37,996 nucleotides of DNA from an uncultured Lachnospiraceae bacterium (GCA_900314445.1 OMVA01000043.1:1-37996); one strand, 5' to 3'; numbered from the stretch's first letter, positions 8,278 to 17,738 are shown. A program made the numbers and translations. Notes: generated by a model not told the origin, from the letters alone.

Positions 8278-8318
8278 TGTCACCTGTCATCCGCACTGTA
8301 AATTTTACGAATGCTACT

Positions 8319-8324
8319 ATTATA
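8319..8324 (-). promoter_or_regulatory. Probable -10 box for serC-serA-asd
   Basis: TATAAT on the minus strand (preceded by GCGTG), with start expected near 8312. No good -35 box is seen at 17 bp (CTATTA), so the promoter may need an activator. A GTAAATTTTAC dyad lies just downstream at 8298-8308. Confidence 0.5.
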
Positions 8325-8448
8325 CACGCAAAATTGCAAAATAATAGCCCAAATTTTGATTTTCTGCTTTCTTTATTAATTATCTGTTCAAAAAATCAAT
8401 ATTTGTGGGTTTCTTTAAATTTGTATAGGCTTAATTTCCCAACAACCT

Positions 8449-8470
8449 CCGGCAAATGGGATTGTCCCGG
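8449..8470. repeat. GGCAAATG element, copy 1
   Basis: CCGGCAAATGGGATTGTCCCGG. It has the GGCAAATG core and ends in CCGG on both sides; an internal GGGA/TCCC stem is possible. One member of the dispersed intergenic family described in the findings. Confidence 0.55.
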
Positions 8471-8544
8471 AAACGATTTTTTGCGTATTAGTATTCTTTT
8501 TAAATAAATATTACTTATTAGCTGTCATAAATAATTTGTTTAAC

Positions 8545-8562
8545 TGGCAAACTCATTTGCCA
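8545..8562. repeat. GGCAAATG element, copy 2 (hairpin after ilvB)
   Basis: TGGCAAA (8545-8551) and TTTGCCA (8556-8562) form a perfect 7-bp stem with loop CTCA. It lies about 40 bp past the ilvB stop and may serve as a weak terminator or 3'-end hairpin for the leu-ilv operon. Confidence 0.6.
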
Positions 8563-8600
8563 CACTTCACATTTATCATGGCATCATTTCTCAGACAAAT

Positions 8601-10283
8601 TTATTTGTTTAAACCTTCTTCCGAATCGAAGCATGTTTCGATTGCCTTACCAGGGGCAACCATTGGCCATACCTTATCATCCATACCGATTCTGCAATCG
8701 ATTACGTATGGACCCTCGCCCTTCACTGCTTCTGCAAAAGCCTTGTGGAATTCATCCAGACTTGTAACTTCCTTTGCTGTACAGCCAAGTGCTTCAGAAA
8801 GCTTAACAAAGTCAACCTTGTCATTGAGCATGGTATTGGAATAACGCTGACCGTAGAAAAGGTTCTGCCACTGACGTACCATACCAAGAACCTGGTTGTT
8901 GATTACGATTTCAATGATATGTGCATTTTCACGAGATGCTGTTGCAAGCTCGTTCATATTCATACGGAAGCAACCATCACCTGCGATATTAACAACTGTC
9001 TTTTCTGGACAACCAATCTTGGCACCAATAGCTGCACCAAGACCGTATCCCATGGTACCAAGACCGCCTGATGTCAGTAACTGACGAGGCTTTGCATACT
9101 TGTAGTACTGTGCAGCCCACATCTGGTGCTGACCAACATCAGTTACTACAACTGCCTCACCCTTAGTCTGCTTGTAGATATCATCCATGATAGATGGACC
9201 TGTCAGAGATTCCATATCATAGGTCATTGGATTTTCTTTTTCAATCTCCAGAATCTCAGCTACCCATTCTGGCTTCTTTGAAGTCTTAACTCCGGCATTG
9301 ATCATCTTGAGAATCTCATTTGCATCACCGATTACCGACGCATTTACATCAATATTCTTATTGATTTCTGCTGCATCAATATCAATGTGAAGAATCTTGG
9401 CATTGCGAGCGAACTTGGATGCATTACCAATTACACGGTCTGAGAAACGAGCACCAACTACAATCAGAAGATCTGCAAGGTTCACACCAAAGTTAGATGT
9501 CTTTGTACCATGCATACCAATCATGCCTGTGTAATGAGAATCTGTACCATCAAAGGCACCCTTACCCATCAGAGTATCGGTAACCATAGCGTCAGTCTTC
9601 TTTACTAACTTGGCAAGTTCTTCGGAAGCACCAGAGCTGATTACACCACCACCTGCTAAAATGTATGGCTTCTTGGAAGCATTGATCATTTCAATAGCTT
9701 TCTGAATATCTTCAGACTTGATTGTGCTTGTTACGGCAGGAATGGATTCTGGCTTTGTAAATTCATAATCAGCAACTGCTGCTGTTACATCCTTTGTGAT
9801 ATCCACAAGTACCGGACCTGGACGACCTGACTTTGCAATCTTAAAGGCACGGCGAAGGGTATCAGCCAGTTCATGTACATTCTTAACAATAAAGCTGTAC
9901 TTTGTAATTGGCATAACCACACCAGAAATATCAATTTCCTGGAAAGAATCCTTACCAAGAAGGGCAACGCCAACGTTGGCTGTAATGGCCACCATTGGAA
10001 TGGAATCCATATACGCTGTAGCAATACCTGTTACCAGGTTTGTAGCACCAGGGCCACTGGTTGCGAAACATACGCCAACCTTTCCTGTTGCTCTTGCATA
10101 ACCATCTGCAGCGTGAGAAGCACCCTGCTCATGGCTTGTGAGTACGTGATGAATCTCATCACTATGCTTGTAAAGTTCATCGTAAATATTCAGGATAGCA
10201 CCACCTGGATATCCAAATACTGTGTCTACGCCCTGTTCTTTCAGACATTCAATAACAATCTGCGATCCTGTTAACTGCTTCAT
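8601..10283 (-). CDS. ilvB: Acetolactate synthase, large (catalytic) subunit
   Basis: ThDP-dependent condensation of two pyruvates (or pyruvate and 2-oxobutyrate), the first common step of valine, leucine and isoleucine synthesis. The 560-residue protein has the ThDP-activating Glu52 (SHEQGASHAADGYARATG), the FAD-binding middle region, and the C-terminal ThDP/Mg motif GDGCFRMNMNELATA...NNQVLG. I use the ATG at 10283 because AAAGGAG is ideally spaced from it (7 nt) and only 1 nt from the ATG at 10289. It is the last gene of leuC-leuD-leuB-ilvD-ilvB. No small regulatory subunit (ilvN/ilvH) follows it in the window, which is unusual if this is the biosynthetic enzyme. Confidence 0.95.
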   Translation of the reverse strand: MKQLTGSQIVIECLKEQGVDTVFGYPGGAILNIYDELYKHSDEIHHVLTSHEQGASHAADGYARATGKVGVCFATSGPGATNLVTGIATAYMDSIPMVAITANVGVALLGKDSFQEIDISGVVMPITKYSFIVKNVHELADTLRRAFKIAKSGRPGPVLVDITKDVTAAVADYEFTKPESIPAVTSTIKSEDIQKAIEMINASKKPYILAGGGVISSGASEELAKLVKKTDAMVTDTLMGKGAFDGTDSHYTGMIGMHGTKTSNFGVNLADLLIVVGARFSDRVIGNASKFARNAKILHIDIDAAEINKNIDVNASVIGDANEILKMINAGVKTSKKPEWVAEILEIEKENPMTYDMESLTGPSIMDDIYKQTKGEAVVVTDVGQHQMWAAQYYKYAKPRQLLTSGGLGTMGYGLGAAIGAKIGCPEKTVVNIAGDGCFRMNMNELATASRENAHIIEIVINNQVLGMVRQWQNLFYGQRYSNTMLNDKVDFVKLSEALGCTAKEVTSLDEFHKAFAEAVKGEGPYVIDCRIGMDDKVWPMVAPGKAIETCFDSEEGLNK

Positions 10284-10339
10284 AGACATACTCCTTTAAT
10301 CTAAGATTTAAATTAAATACTTTTTGTCTTCTATCCCCA

Positions 10340-10382
10340 GGCAAATGAACTGCGCTTGCCCCTGCAAGCACATTCCATTTGC
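10340..10382. repeat. GGCAAATG element, copy 3 (paired hairpin between ilvD and ilvB)
   Basis: Outer arms GCAAATG (10341-10347) and CATTTGC (10376-10382) enclose a second perfect stem, GCTTGC (10354-10359) and GCAAGC (10364-10369), with loop CCCT. The left half, GGCAAATGAACTGCGC, is the best copy of the family consensus. It fills most of the 119-bp gap ahead of ilvB and could adjust expression of ilvB relative to the upstream genes. Confidence 0.7.
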
Positions 10383-10402
10383 ATACATTCTAAATTAGAA
10401 GT

Positions 10403-12115
10403 TTATACTGTGTGGCAGATATGTGTTTCCGTATCACATACCGTAGTAAGGCCAGGTGTTTCCAGGATTGCACCTCTGTTGCCAGATGTAACAAGAGCCG
10501 CATATCTTCTAAGATAACCTGTTGTAACCTTAGGCTCACGTGGCTGCCACTTTGCCTTACGTGCGGCCATCTCTTCCTCAGAAACTTCAACATTGATTGA
10601 AAGACCATTGATATCGATATCGATGATATCGCCTTCTTCGATGAGGGCGATTGGGCCACCAACTGCTGCTTCCGGAGAAACGTGTCCGATGGAAGCGCCA
10701 CGGCTGGCACCGCTGAAACGACCATCTGTAATCAGAGCTACAGATGAGCCAAGTCCCATACCAGCAATGGCAGATGTAGGATTCAGCATTTCTCTCATAC
10801 CAGGACCACCCTTAGGGCCTTCGTATCTGATAACAACTACGTCACCTTCTACAATCTTTCCACCAAGAATAGCTGCAATTGCATCTTCTTCACAGTCGAA
10901 TACACGAGCAGGTCCTGAGTGCTTCAGCATCTCTGGAACAACTGCAGAACGCTTAACCACAGATCCGTCTGGGGCAACATTACCCTTAAGAACAGCAAGT
11001 CCGCCAGTCTTTGTATATGGATTATCGATTGGACGAATAACTTCCGGGTTGCGGTTAACAGCATTTGCAACTGCATCTCCCAGCTTCTTTCCTGTTACTG
11101 TCATTGTTTCGCCATTGATAAGACCTGCATCAAGAAGTTCCTTAATCACGGCGTAAACACCACCTGCTTCATTCAGGTCTTCCATGTAAGTTGGACCTGC
11201 AGGTGCAAGGTGACAAAGGTTTGGAGTCTTTTCAGAAATAGGATTAGCAAATGCAATATCAAAGTCAAATCCGATTTCATGAGCAATTGCTGGCAGGTGA
11301 AGCATTGAGTTTGTTGAACAACCCAGTGCCATATCTACTGTAAGTGCATTCAGGATTGCGTCCTTTGTCATAATCTGACGAGCTGTGATGCCCTTATTGT
11401 ACATATCCATAACTGCATAACCTGCCTTCTTGGCAAGCATTATTCTTTCAGAGTAAACAGCAGGAATTGTTCCATTTCCGGGAAGTCCCATACCGATTGC
11501 TTCTGTCAGGCAGTTCATTGAGTTTGCTGTGTACATACCTGAGCATGAACCACATGTTGGGCAAACCTTCTTTTCAAATTCATCTAACTGTTCATCATTA
11601 ATTGTACCGGCAGTATACTGACCAACTGCTTCGAACATAGAAGAAAGTGATCTCTTACAACCACCAACATGTCCTGCAAGCATTGGACCACCGGATACAA
11701 ATACAGTTGGAAGATCAAGACGAGCTGCTGCCATAAGAAGTCCTGGAACGTTCTTATCACAGTTTGGAATCATAACCAGGGCATCGAACTGGTGAGCAAT
11801 TGCCATACATTCTGTAGAATCAGCAATGAGGTCACGAGTAACCAGAGAATACTTCATTCCAACGTGTCCCATGGCAATACCGTCACATACAGCGATTGCT
11901 GGGAACATTACAGGCACACCGCCTGCTTCTGCTACGCCAAGTTTTACAGCCTGTGCGATTTTATCAAGATTCATATGTCCAGGTACGATTTCGTTGTAAG
12001 AACAAACGATACCAACCATAGGCTTTTTCTTTTCTTCGTCTGTCATACCAAGTGCATTCAGTAATGATCTTGCTGGAGCCTGCTGAAGTCCAGCCTTCAT
12101 GTTTTCACTCTTCAT
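10403..12115 (-). CDS. ilvD: Dihydroxy-acid dehydratase
   Basis: Iron-sulfur dehydratase that turns 2,3-dihydroxy-isovalerate or -3-methylvalerate into the 2-oxo acids used for valine/leucine and isoleucine. The 570-residue length is typical. Cluster and metal motifs are visible: [38 protein letters not shown], and near the end [35 protein letters not shown] precedes the ATG. It follows leuB by 14 bp and is separated from ilvB by a gap with a paired repeat hairpin. IlvC, needed to make its substrate, is not in the window. Confidence 0.97.
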   Translation of the reverse strand: MKSENMKAGLQQAPARSLLNALGMTDEEKKKPMVGIVCSYNEIVPGHMNLDKIAQAVKLGVAEAGGVPVMFPAIAVCDGIAMGHVGMKYSLVTRDLIADSTECMAIAHQFDALVMIPNCDKNVPGLLMAAARLDLPTVFVSGGPMLAGHVGGCKRSLSSMFEAVGQYTAGTINDEQLDEFEKKVCPTCGSCSGMYTANSMNCLTEAIGMGLPGNGTIPAVYSERIMLAKKAGYAVMDMYNKGITARQIMTKDAILNALTVDMALGCSTNSMLHLPAIAHEIGFDFDIAFANPISEKTPNLCHLAPAGPTYMEDLNEAGGVYAVIKELLDAGLINGETMTVTGKKLGDAVANAVNRNPEVIRPIDNPYTKTGGLAVLKGNVAPDGSVVKRSAVVPEMLKHSGPARVFDCEEDAIAAILGGKIVEGDVVVIRYEGPKGGPGMREMLNPTSAIAGMGLGSSVALITDGRFSGASRGASIGHVSPEAAVGGPIALIEEGDIIDIDINGLSINVEVSEEEMAARKAKWQPREPKVTTGYLRRYAALVTSGNRGAILETPGLTTVCDTETHICHTV

Positions 12116-12129
12116 TTTTATTCCCCTTT

Positions 12130-13212
12130 CTACACACGAGCTGCAATCAGGTCGCCCATTTCATTTGTCTTAACCTGATCTTCGCCTGGCTTTGCAATAT
12201 CGATTGTACGGTAGCCCTCTGCCAGAACCTGCTTTACAGCATTTTCAATTGCATCAGCTTCCTTGTCTAAATCGAATGTATAGCGAAGCATCATAGCTGC
12301 TGAAAGAATTGTTGCAATTGGATTTGCAATGTTCTTACCAGCAATGTCTGGTGCGGAACCGCCTGATGGCTCGTAAAGACCAAACTTTGTTTCATTGAGG
12401 GATGCTGATGGAAGCATTCCAATGGAACCTGTAATCTGAGAAGCTTCATCGGAAAGAATGTCACCGAACATGTTCTCTGTCAGAAGTACATCAAAATGTG
12501 CAGGATCCTTAACCAGCTGCATAGCTGAGTTATCTACCAGCATTGTTTCGTAAGTAACGTCTGGATAATCCTTAGCTACTTCCGCAACCACCTTTCTCCA
12601 AAGTCTTGAAGAATCCAGTACGTTTGCCTTATCTACAAGAGTTACGAACTTGCGACGCTTACGTGCAATTTCGAATGCCTTAATGGCAGCTCTCTTAATT
12701 TCTTTTTCATTATATGTAAGGGTATCCACAGCTGTTTCTACGCCGTCAACCACTTCCGTAGATCTCTTACCAAAGTAAAGACCGCCTGTCAGTTCTCTGA
12801 CCATCATCATGTCAAAGCCCTGCTCTGCAACTTCTGCCTTCAGTGGGCATGCTTCCTTTAATTCCGGGTAAAGGTAAGCTGGACGAAGGTTTGCAAAAAG
12901 TCCAAGTTCTTTTCTGATTTTTAAGAGACCAGCTTCTGGTCTGAGATTTGGTGGAAGCTTGTACCATGGGGATGTCTGTGTGTTACCACCAATGGAACCA
13001 AGAAGGACAGCGTCCTTTGACTTTGCAACTGCTACTGCCTCATCTGTCAGAGGTTCCCCTGTTGCATCAATGGAGCAACCGCCCATTAATATCTGTTCAT
13101 ATTTGAATTCATGTCCATACTTTGCGCCGACTGCATCCAGAACCTTCATTGCTTCTGTTACAATTTCAGGTCCGATACCGTCACCCTTAATGACTGCTAA
13201 ATCGATAACCAT
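12130..13212 (-). CDS. leuB: 3-isopropylmalate dehydrogenase
   Basis: NAD-dependent oxidative decarboxylation of 3-isopropylmalate in leucine synthesis. The 360-residue protein carries [11 protein letters not shown] at the N-terminus, the substrate-binding [10 protein letters not shown] with a nearby [11 protein letters not shown], the Mg/NAD segment [27 protein letters not shown], and the adenine-site [15 protein letters not shown] place the start at 13212 ([12 protein letters not shown]). The longer reading from 13230 would turn the Shine-Dalgarno TTAGGAGATT into coding sequence. It follows leuD after a 76-bp gap that holds a paired GCAAATG hairpin, and precedes ilvD by 14 bp. Confidence 0.96.
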   Translation of the reverse strand: MVIDLAVIKGDGIGPEIVTEAMKVLDAVGAKYGHEFKYEQILMGGCSIDATGEPLTDEAVAVAKSKDAVLLGSIGGNTQTSPWYKLPPNLRPEAGLLKIRKELGLFANLRPAYLYPELKEACPLKAEVAEQGFDMMMVRELTGGLYFGKRSTEVVDGVETAVDTLTYNEKEIKRAAIKAFEIARKRRKFVTLVDKANVLDSSRLWRKVVAEVAKDYPDVTYETMLVDNSAMQLVKDPAHFDVLLTENMFGDILSDEASQITGSIGMLPSASLNETKFGLYEPSGGSAPDIAGKNIANPIATILSAAMMLRYTFDLDKEADAIENAVKQVLAEGYRTIDIAKPGEDQVKTNEMGDLIAARV

Positions 13213-13234
13213 ATCTAATCTCCTAATCATTCAT

Positions 13235-13272
13235 GCAAATGAGTTGCACATTTATGCGCAAAGCTCATTTGC
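13235..13272. repeat. GCAAATG element, copy 4 (paired hairpin between leuD and leuB)
   Basis: GCAAATGAG (13235-13243) and CTCATTTGC (13264-13272) form a perfect 9-bp outer stem; an inner TTGC/GCAA pairing is also possible. It fills about half of the leuD-leuB gap and ends some 20 bp before the leuB start. Confidence 0.7.
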
Positions 13273-13288
13273 CGAAATTTGAATATTC

Positions 13289-13780
13289 TTAGTCTTCTTT
13301 TGCGTTGATTGAATTGATAAGACCACCCTGCTGAATAATATTCTGCATGAATGGAGGGAATGCTGTTCCCTGGTATGTCTTACCTGTTGTCTCATCTGTA
13401 ATCAGACCATTGTCGAAGTCGATGTCTACCACATCCTCTGCCCTGATTTCAGCAGCAGCTTCTGGACACTCGATAATTGGAAGTCCGATGTTGATTGCGT
13501 TTCTATAGAAGATACGAGCAAATGTATCTGCGATTACACAAGCAATTCCGCTTGCCTTAATAGCGATTGGAGCGTGTTCTCTGGAAGAGCCACAACCGAA
13601 GTTCTTACCAGCAACCATGATGTCGCCATCCTTTACGCGATTAACAAATTCCTTATCAATATCTTCCATACACTTTGCAGCCAGTTCCTTTGGATCTGCA
13701 GAGTTTAAATATCTAGCTGGGATAATTACGTCTGTATCCACATTATCTCCATATTTATGTACTGTACCATGTGCCTTCAT
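13289..13780 (-). CDS. leuD: 3-isopropylmalate dehydratase, small subunit
   Basis: Small (swivel-domain) subunit that, with LeuC, isomerises 2- to 3-isopropylmalate in leucine synthesis. The 163-residue size fits the short LeuD type. Landmarks are [18 protein letters not shown] at the start and [19 protein letters not shown], the substrate-recognition loop, followed by [27 protein letters not shown] precedes the ATG. It begins 17 bp after leuC, so the two subunits are translated from one message. Confidence 0.96.
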   Translation of the reverse strand: MKAHGTVHKYGDNVDTDVIIPARYLNSADPKELAAKCMEDIDKEFVNRVKDGDIMVAGKNFGCGSSREHAPIAIKASGIACVIADTFARIFYRNAINIGLPIIECPEAAAEIRAEDVVDIDFDNGLITDETTGKTYQGTAFPPFMQNIIQQGGLINSINAKED

Positions 13781-13797
13781 GACGAATCCTCCTGTCC

Positions 13798-15075
13798 TTA
13801 GTCAAGTACTTCTTCTGGTGCGCTAATCTTACCTGTGATTGCAGAAGCTGCAGCAACAGCTGGAGATGCCAGGTAGATTTCAGAATCAATTGCGCCCATA
13901 CGACCTACAAAGTTACGATTTGTTGTAGAAACTGCCTTCTCACCAGAAGCCAGGATTCCCATATGTCCACCAAGACATGGTCCACAAGTTGGTGTGGATA
14001 CAATAGCACCGGCATTGATGAAGATTTCAGCAAGGCCTTCGCGTAACATCTGTAAATATACTTCCTGTGTACCAGGAATGATGATACATCTGATGTAAGG
14101 AGCAACTTTCTTTCCTTCTAAGATTCCAGCTGCAATTCTCATATCAGAGATACGTCCATTTGTACAAGAACCAATTACAACCTGATCAATCTTAATTTCA
14201 TCGATTTCATCAACTGTCTTTGTGTTCTCTGGCAGATGAGGGAATGCAACTGTTGGACGAAGAGATCCAAGATCAATTTCAATAACCTCATCATATTCAG
14301 CATCAGCATCTGCTTCGTACTTCTTTGCTGTTGCATAGTAAGGAGCGTTGGCATGTGCCTTCATATACTCCTCTGTCAGCTCATCCACTGGGAAGATACC
14401 ATTCTTAGCACCAGCTTCGATGGCCATGTTAGCAATTGTGAAACGGTCATCCATAGTAAGGGAAGCAACGCCCTCTCCTGTGAATTCCATAGACTTATAT
14501 CTAGCGCCGTCTACGCCGATCATACCAATAATATGAAGGATCAGATCCTTACCAGAAATCCAGGGAGCCTTTTCGCCCTTCAGTTCAAACTTAATTGCAG
14601 ATGGAACCTTGAACCAAGCCTTACCAGTAATCATACCGGCAGCCATATCTGTAGAACCTACACCTGTAGAGAAAGCACCCAGGGCGCCATATGTACATGT
14701 ATGTGAGTCAGCACCGATGCAGGCATTACCTGCAACAATCAGTCCTTTTTCTGGAAGGAGCGCATGTTCGATACCCATCTGTCCAACATCAAAATAATTG
14801 ACAATTCCATTTGCCTTAGAGAATTCACGAACCTGCTTTACATGCTCAGCAGACTTAATGTCCTTGTTTGGTGTGAAGTGGTCCATTACAAGAGCAATCT
14901 TTGTATTATCAAAAACTGTCTTCTTCTTGAACTTATCAAGTTCGTTAATAGCAACTGGTGTTGTTACATCATTACCAAGTACCAGGTCCAGGTTTGCCTC
15001 AATCAAATCTCCAGCCTTAACAGAATCGAGACCAGCGTGAGCCGCCAGAATCTTCTGGGTCATGGTCATACCCAT
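13798..15075 (-). CDS. leuC: 3-isopropylmalate dehydratase, large subunit
   Basis: Aconitase-family large subunit carrying the [4Fe-4S] cluster. The 425-residue protein belongs to the shorter LeuC type, with [11 protein letters not shown] at the N-terminus and the cluster cysteines in [12 protein letters not shown] and [33 protein letters not shown] is the usual active-site stretch. AAAGGAGG stands 8 nt before the ATG. It is the first gene of leuC-leuD-leuB-ilvD-ilvB and is read from a promoter around 15210-15240. The oppositely oriented LysR gene next to it is a likely regulator. Confidence 0.96.
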   Translation of the reverse strand: MGMTMTQKILAAHAGLDSVKAGDLIEANLDLVLGNDVTTPVAINELDKFKKKTVFDNTKIALVMDHFTPNKDIKSAEHVKQVREFSKANGIVNYFDVGQMGIEHALLPEKGLIVAGNACIGADSHTCTYGALGAFSTGVGSTDMAAGMITGKAWFKVPSAIKFELKGEKAPWISGKDLILHIIGMIGVDGARYKSMEFTGEGVASLTMDDRFTIANMAIEAGAKNGIFPVDELTEEYMKAHANAPYYATAKKYEADADAEYDEVIEIDLGSLRPTVAFPHLPENTKTVDEIDEIKIDQVVIGSCTNGRISDMRIAAGILEGKKVAPYIRCIIIPGTQEVYLQMLREGLAEIFINAGAIVSTPTCGPCLGGHMGILASGEKAVSTTNRNFVGRMGAIDSEIYLASPAVAAASAITGKISAPEEVLD

Positions 15076-15111
15076 AATGTTTCCTCCTTTAATTAACTAA
15101 TAAATTATTTA

Positions 15112-15120
15112 TCATTTGCC
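15112..15120 (-). repeat. GGCAAATGA core in the leuC leader
   Basis: GGCAAATGA on the minus strand, about 40 bp ahead of leuC. It has the core of the dispersed family without the CTGCGC part, so it may be a half site or chance. Confidence 0.35.
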
Positions 15121-15147
15121 AATATACTAACAGAAGCAAGAATATAA

Positions 15148-15176
15148 TTGAAATGTATAATAATCATACTTATAAT
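15148..15176 (+). promoter_or_regulatory. Promoter for lysR
   Basis: TTGAAA (15148-15153), a 17-bp spacer, and a perfect TATAAT (15171-15176) on the plus strand. Start is expected near 15183, giving a leader of about 130 nt. It points towards the leuC promoter, so the two promoters face each other. Confidence 0.7.
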
Positions 15177-15189
15177 AACTTTAAGTTAT
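15175..15189. promoter_or_regulatory. Predicted LysR-type operator (T-N11-A dyad)
   Basis: ATAACTT-T-AAGTTAT is a perfect 7-bp dyad containing the T-N11-A pattern typical of LysR-family binding sites. It overlaps the end of the lysR -10 box and its start, and lies just downstream of the leuC start. The position suits autorepression of lysR and control of leuC. Confidence 0.6.
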
Positions 15190-15209
15190 GCAAAGAATTT
15201 TCGCGTAGC

Positions 15210-15240
15210 ATTATAGTACCACTTTAAATTAATAAAGCAA
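15210..15240 (-). promoter_or_regulatory. Promoter for leuC-leuD-leuB-ilvD-ilvB
   Basis: A perfect TATAAT (15210-15215) on the minus strand with TTGCTT (15235-15240) 19 bp away. The long spacer suggests a promoter that benefits from an activator, as is common for LysR-controlled genes. Expected start is near 15203, with a leader of about 128 nt, too short for a T-box. Confidence 0.55.
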
Positions 15241-15316
15241 ATATTTTTTGCAGTTTTTCGGAATTTGTTAGAAATTTTACATATTATTCAGTAAATGTGA
15301 AAGGAAATTTGGGATT

Positions 15317-16381
15317 ATGATAGATAATTTAAACTATTACCGAGTATTCTACGCCGTTGCAGAGACTCGTTCCTTTAGCAAGGCGGCTGAAAGACTTTAT
15401 ATCAGCCAGCCTGCTGTTTCTAAATCCATTCAGAAGTTAGAGGAGGAACTAAAAACTTCCCTTCTCCTTCGAAACGCCCATGTCATCAATTTGACCAATG
15501 AAGGAGAAATCCTTTTCTCTCATTTAAAGACAGCTTTTACTTCTATTGGAAAAGCTGAGGATACCATCCGTAAAATTACAGAACTGGGAATTGGCGAATT
15601 AAAGCTGGGAGCTTCCACCTCCCTCTGCCGTTACGTCCTTCTCAATCGTCTGCAGGGATTTATCGCAGATCATCCTCATTTAAAGCTTTCCATTGATGCC
15701 CACGCCACCATGAATACCATTAAAGAACTCGCTGCAGGCAATCTGGACTTAGGTTTGATTTGTGAGACCCAGTTGCCAGCGGGATTCACCTATGTCCCTT
15801 TCATGAAAGTACACGACATCTTTATTGGCTCAAAATCCTATTTAAAGAACCTGTCCATTCGTGAAGAGGAGAAATCTCCCAGCCCTGACAAGATATTTAT
15901 GTCCGGTAACATCCCTGGTCTTCTACATGCAGACCAGGAGTCCAATAATGACACGGAGGAAATTACCGGCAGACGTCATTCTGTCCGATATGATCACAGC
16001 AATAACCGACGACGTATCAAACAATGGGATACTGTCTTCGAAAATTTGACAGCCCAGAGCATTTTGGAAAAAGGTAATATCATGATGCTGGAAAAACAAA
16101 ACGTTACCAGAATCCATATCGATTCCTATCTGGACGAGCAGGCCATCAGCCCCCATATGATTACAGAAATTAACAACATGGATATTCTTTTGGACTTTGC
16201 AAAAATTGGTATGGGAGTTTCTGCAGTTGTCCGGGAATTTTCCGGTGATATTTTAAATCATGACGATGTTATTGAAATTCCATTACCAGAACCTATTCCT
16301 CCCAGAACAGTTGGGTTTGCTTTTAACAGAAACATAGACCCTTCTTCCCCTGCCATGGATCTGGTCAATCGATTTGTATAA
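15317..16381 (+). CDS. LysR-family transcriptional regulator with an inserted segment
   Basis: A DNA-binding regulator, the only plus-strand gene here. Residues 5-60 are the LysR winged helix (FYAVAETRSFSKAAERLYISQPAVSKSIQKLEE begins at ~11). From ~93 the effector domain follows (GELKLGAS...). At 354 residues it is about 55-60 longer than usual. The extra part is a hydrophilic, Arg/Asn/Asp-rich stretch at about 182-245 between the two effector subdomains; the family pattern resumes at EKGNIMMLEKQNVTRIHID. An AAAGGAAA site precedes the ATG. It is divergently placed from leuC, with a T-N11-A operator between them, so control of the leu-ilv operon is a reasonable inference. The co-inducer is unknown. 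Confidence 0.85.
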   Translation: MIDNLNYYRVFYAVAETRSFSKAAERLYISQPAVSKSIQKLEEELKTSLLLRNAHVINLTNEGEILFSHLKTAFTSIGKAEDTIRKITELGIGELKLGASTSLCRYVLLNRLQGFIADHPHLKLSIDAHATMNTIKELAAGNLDLGLICETQLPAGFTYVPFMKVHDIFIGSKSYLKNLSIREEEKSPSPDKIFMSGNIPGLLHADQESNNDTEEITGRRHSVRYDHSNNRRRIKQWDTVFENLTAQSILEKGNIMMLEKQNVTRIHIDSYLDEQAISPHMITEINNMDILLDFAKIGMGVSAVVREFSGDILNHDDVIEIPLPEPIPPRTVGFAFNRNIDPSSPAMDLVNRFV

Positions 16382-16400
16382 GAAAAATCAATTTCTTTTA
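16380..16400. terminator. Weak two-way terminator between convergent genes
   Basis: AAGAAA (16380-16385) and TTTCTT (16392-16397) pair around AATCAA in the 16-bp gap between lysR and the membrane-protein gene. A-rich and T-rich flanks make it usable in both directions, but the stem is short and AT-only. Confidence 0.35.
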
Positions 16401-17738
16401 CTCTTCCTTCATTCTCTTTAAGTCATCTGCACTAGGCTGATAATTTCCATAACGAACGGCATTATAGAGAAGAGTCATCTTATTAAACTTAGGATTTTCA
16501 TCCTTCTCTCTTACTTCTATTTCACTCCCTATATCTAAAAGTTCACTTCCAGTCTTCTCCGAATTCACTTTGGAAGCAAGTCCCGCTTCCACTTCCAAGA
16601 GACCTGTTCGAATATCTCCACTTGTGGCAGACTTGGGAGGAATATAGAAATTCTTATATTTTTGAACTCGTTTTTTGTATATTCTTCTGGCCTTTTTAGC
16701 CATGGAAGTCTCCACTTCATCTGACACCACTTCCCCATCCGGATCCCCGGGCAGTACATTTGCACTCTTTTTTGAAGGAAGTCTCTCTATAATATCCGCA
16801 GTTTTAGTCTGTCTTCTGGCCAGCAGATAAGGGAGAAGTTTCTTTAAAATCTGATAAAGAATCACTGACACAATCAGAATAAAGATTGCTCTTACCAGGA
16901 AATCCCAAATGTGATTTGCAGGATCTTCTTTGGCCCAGGTTCTATGCAGGGCTTCCATTTCCTTTTGAGGATTACTGCTTTCCTTCAAGGTCATAAAACG
17001 GCTTATATATTTCCAGATGATAATCAGGATCAAAAGCAGCATTTTCAGCATGGATACAATGCCGCTTAAGAATCCTCCCAGGAACAAATCCAGTCGCAGA
17101 ACTTCTGCCAGAGTAACCACCACCACAGTAAGGATCATAATCCCCGTAACCACCATGGTATTCATGGACACAATTTGCCCCATGGGCAGGCCTGATACAT
17201 TACTGGAGGAATCCATATACTTTTCTAATCCTTCTATATAAAAGCGAAGCATATAAAGGAAGAAAAGGATTAAGGGAATAAAAAATCCCAGCTTTATCAG
17301 AAATGGTATTTTACTGTAAAGAGCGATGGCATTCATAAAGACTGCCACCACAAAAGTTGGCCATGGAACTTCCTGCACTGGTTTCAAAATGAAATCATGA
17401 GCGATATAGGATGCGCCATCCACTAATAAAAGAAGACATGCTCCCACCAATGCCACAATCATAATAATTTGAATCCGGTCTTGTGGAAGGAAAATAAGTG
17501 CATAAGCAAAAGCGAATCCTGCCAGTAGCAAATGAATCAAACTGTAGAGCAGAATATTGGTCACATGATCCCGCAATATATATGAAAGAATAAAACAAAA
17601 TACCAGATAGCCAAGTTCTATAGCATTTAACTGTCTATGTTGAAAGAGAGCAAAACCAGTCTCGATTAGAAGGAAAGTCAGGAGAAACTGATAAAGGCCT
17701 GCAATGACCTTACGAATGATTTCTAAACGATCACGCAC
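16398..17738 (-). CDS. Multi-pass membrane protein of a MoxR/DUF58 operon
   Basis: I do not recognise a named family. The 446-residue product has about nine hydrophobic segments: roughly 10-30, 38-57, 62-82, 90-110, 125-142, 145-165, 190-210, 225-245 and 288-305. A hydrophilic, charged C-terminal tail of ~130 residues (Lys/Arg-rich near 345-355) is probably cytoplasmic. It sits where MoxR/DUF58 operons often carry a transglutaminase-like or DUF4129 membrane protein, but no Cys-His-Asp transglutaminase signature is visible. The GTG start (17738) overlaps the DUF58 stop by 8 bp, with GGGAGGTGAT upstream. This implies translational coupling and a shared complex at the membrane. Confidence 0.75.
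   Translation of the reverse strand: MRDRLEIIRKVIAGLYQFLLTFLLIETGFALFQHRQLNAIELGYLVFCFILSYILRDHVTNILLYSLIHLLLAGFAFAYALIFLPQDRIQIIMIVALVGACLLLLVDGASYIAHDFILKPVQEVPWPTFVVAVFMNAIALYSKIPFLIKLGFFIPLILFFLYMLRFYIEGLEKYMDSSSNVSGLPMGQIVSMNTMVVTGIMILTVVVVTLAEVLRLDLFLGGFLSGIVSMLKMLLLILIIIWKYISRFMTLKESSNPQKEMEALHRTWAKEDPANHIWDFLVRAIFILIVSVILYQILKKLLPYLLARRQTKTADIIERLPSKKSANVLPGDPDGEVVSDEVETSMAKKARRIYKKRVQKYKNFYIPPKSATSGDIRTGLLEVEAGLASKVNSEKTGSELLDIGSEIEVREKDENPKFNKMTLLYNAVRYGNYQPSADDLKRMKEE

Larger units (their letters stand above)
8222..8600. other. 379-bp gap between ilvB and serC: serC leader, palindromes and two repeat elements
   Basis: This is the only gap over 300 bp. Nearest serC it holds the leader with a perfect 14-bp palindrome (8264-8277), a GTAAATTTTAC dyad (8298-8308), and the TATAAT-type -10 (8319-8324). 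Further right are two copies of the GGCAAATG element (8449-8470 and 8545-8562). The second, a perfect 7-bp hairpin shortly after the ilvB stop, may help end the leu-ilv transcript. No gene is supported here. Confidence 0.7.

Noticed and set aside
15076..15316. A T-box or leader-peptide attenuator for the leu-ilv operon
   Set aside because: I saw GTGGTAC near 15216-15222, but it lies inside the promoter, there is no terminator/antiterminator pair, the leader is only ~128 nt, and no Leu-rich leader peptide was found.
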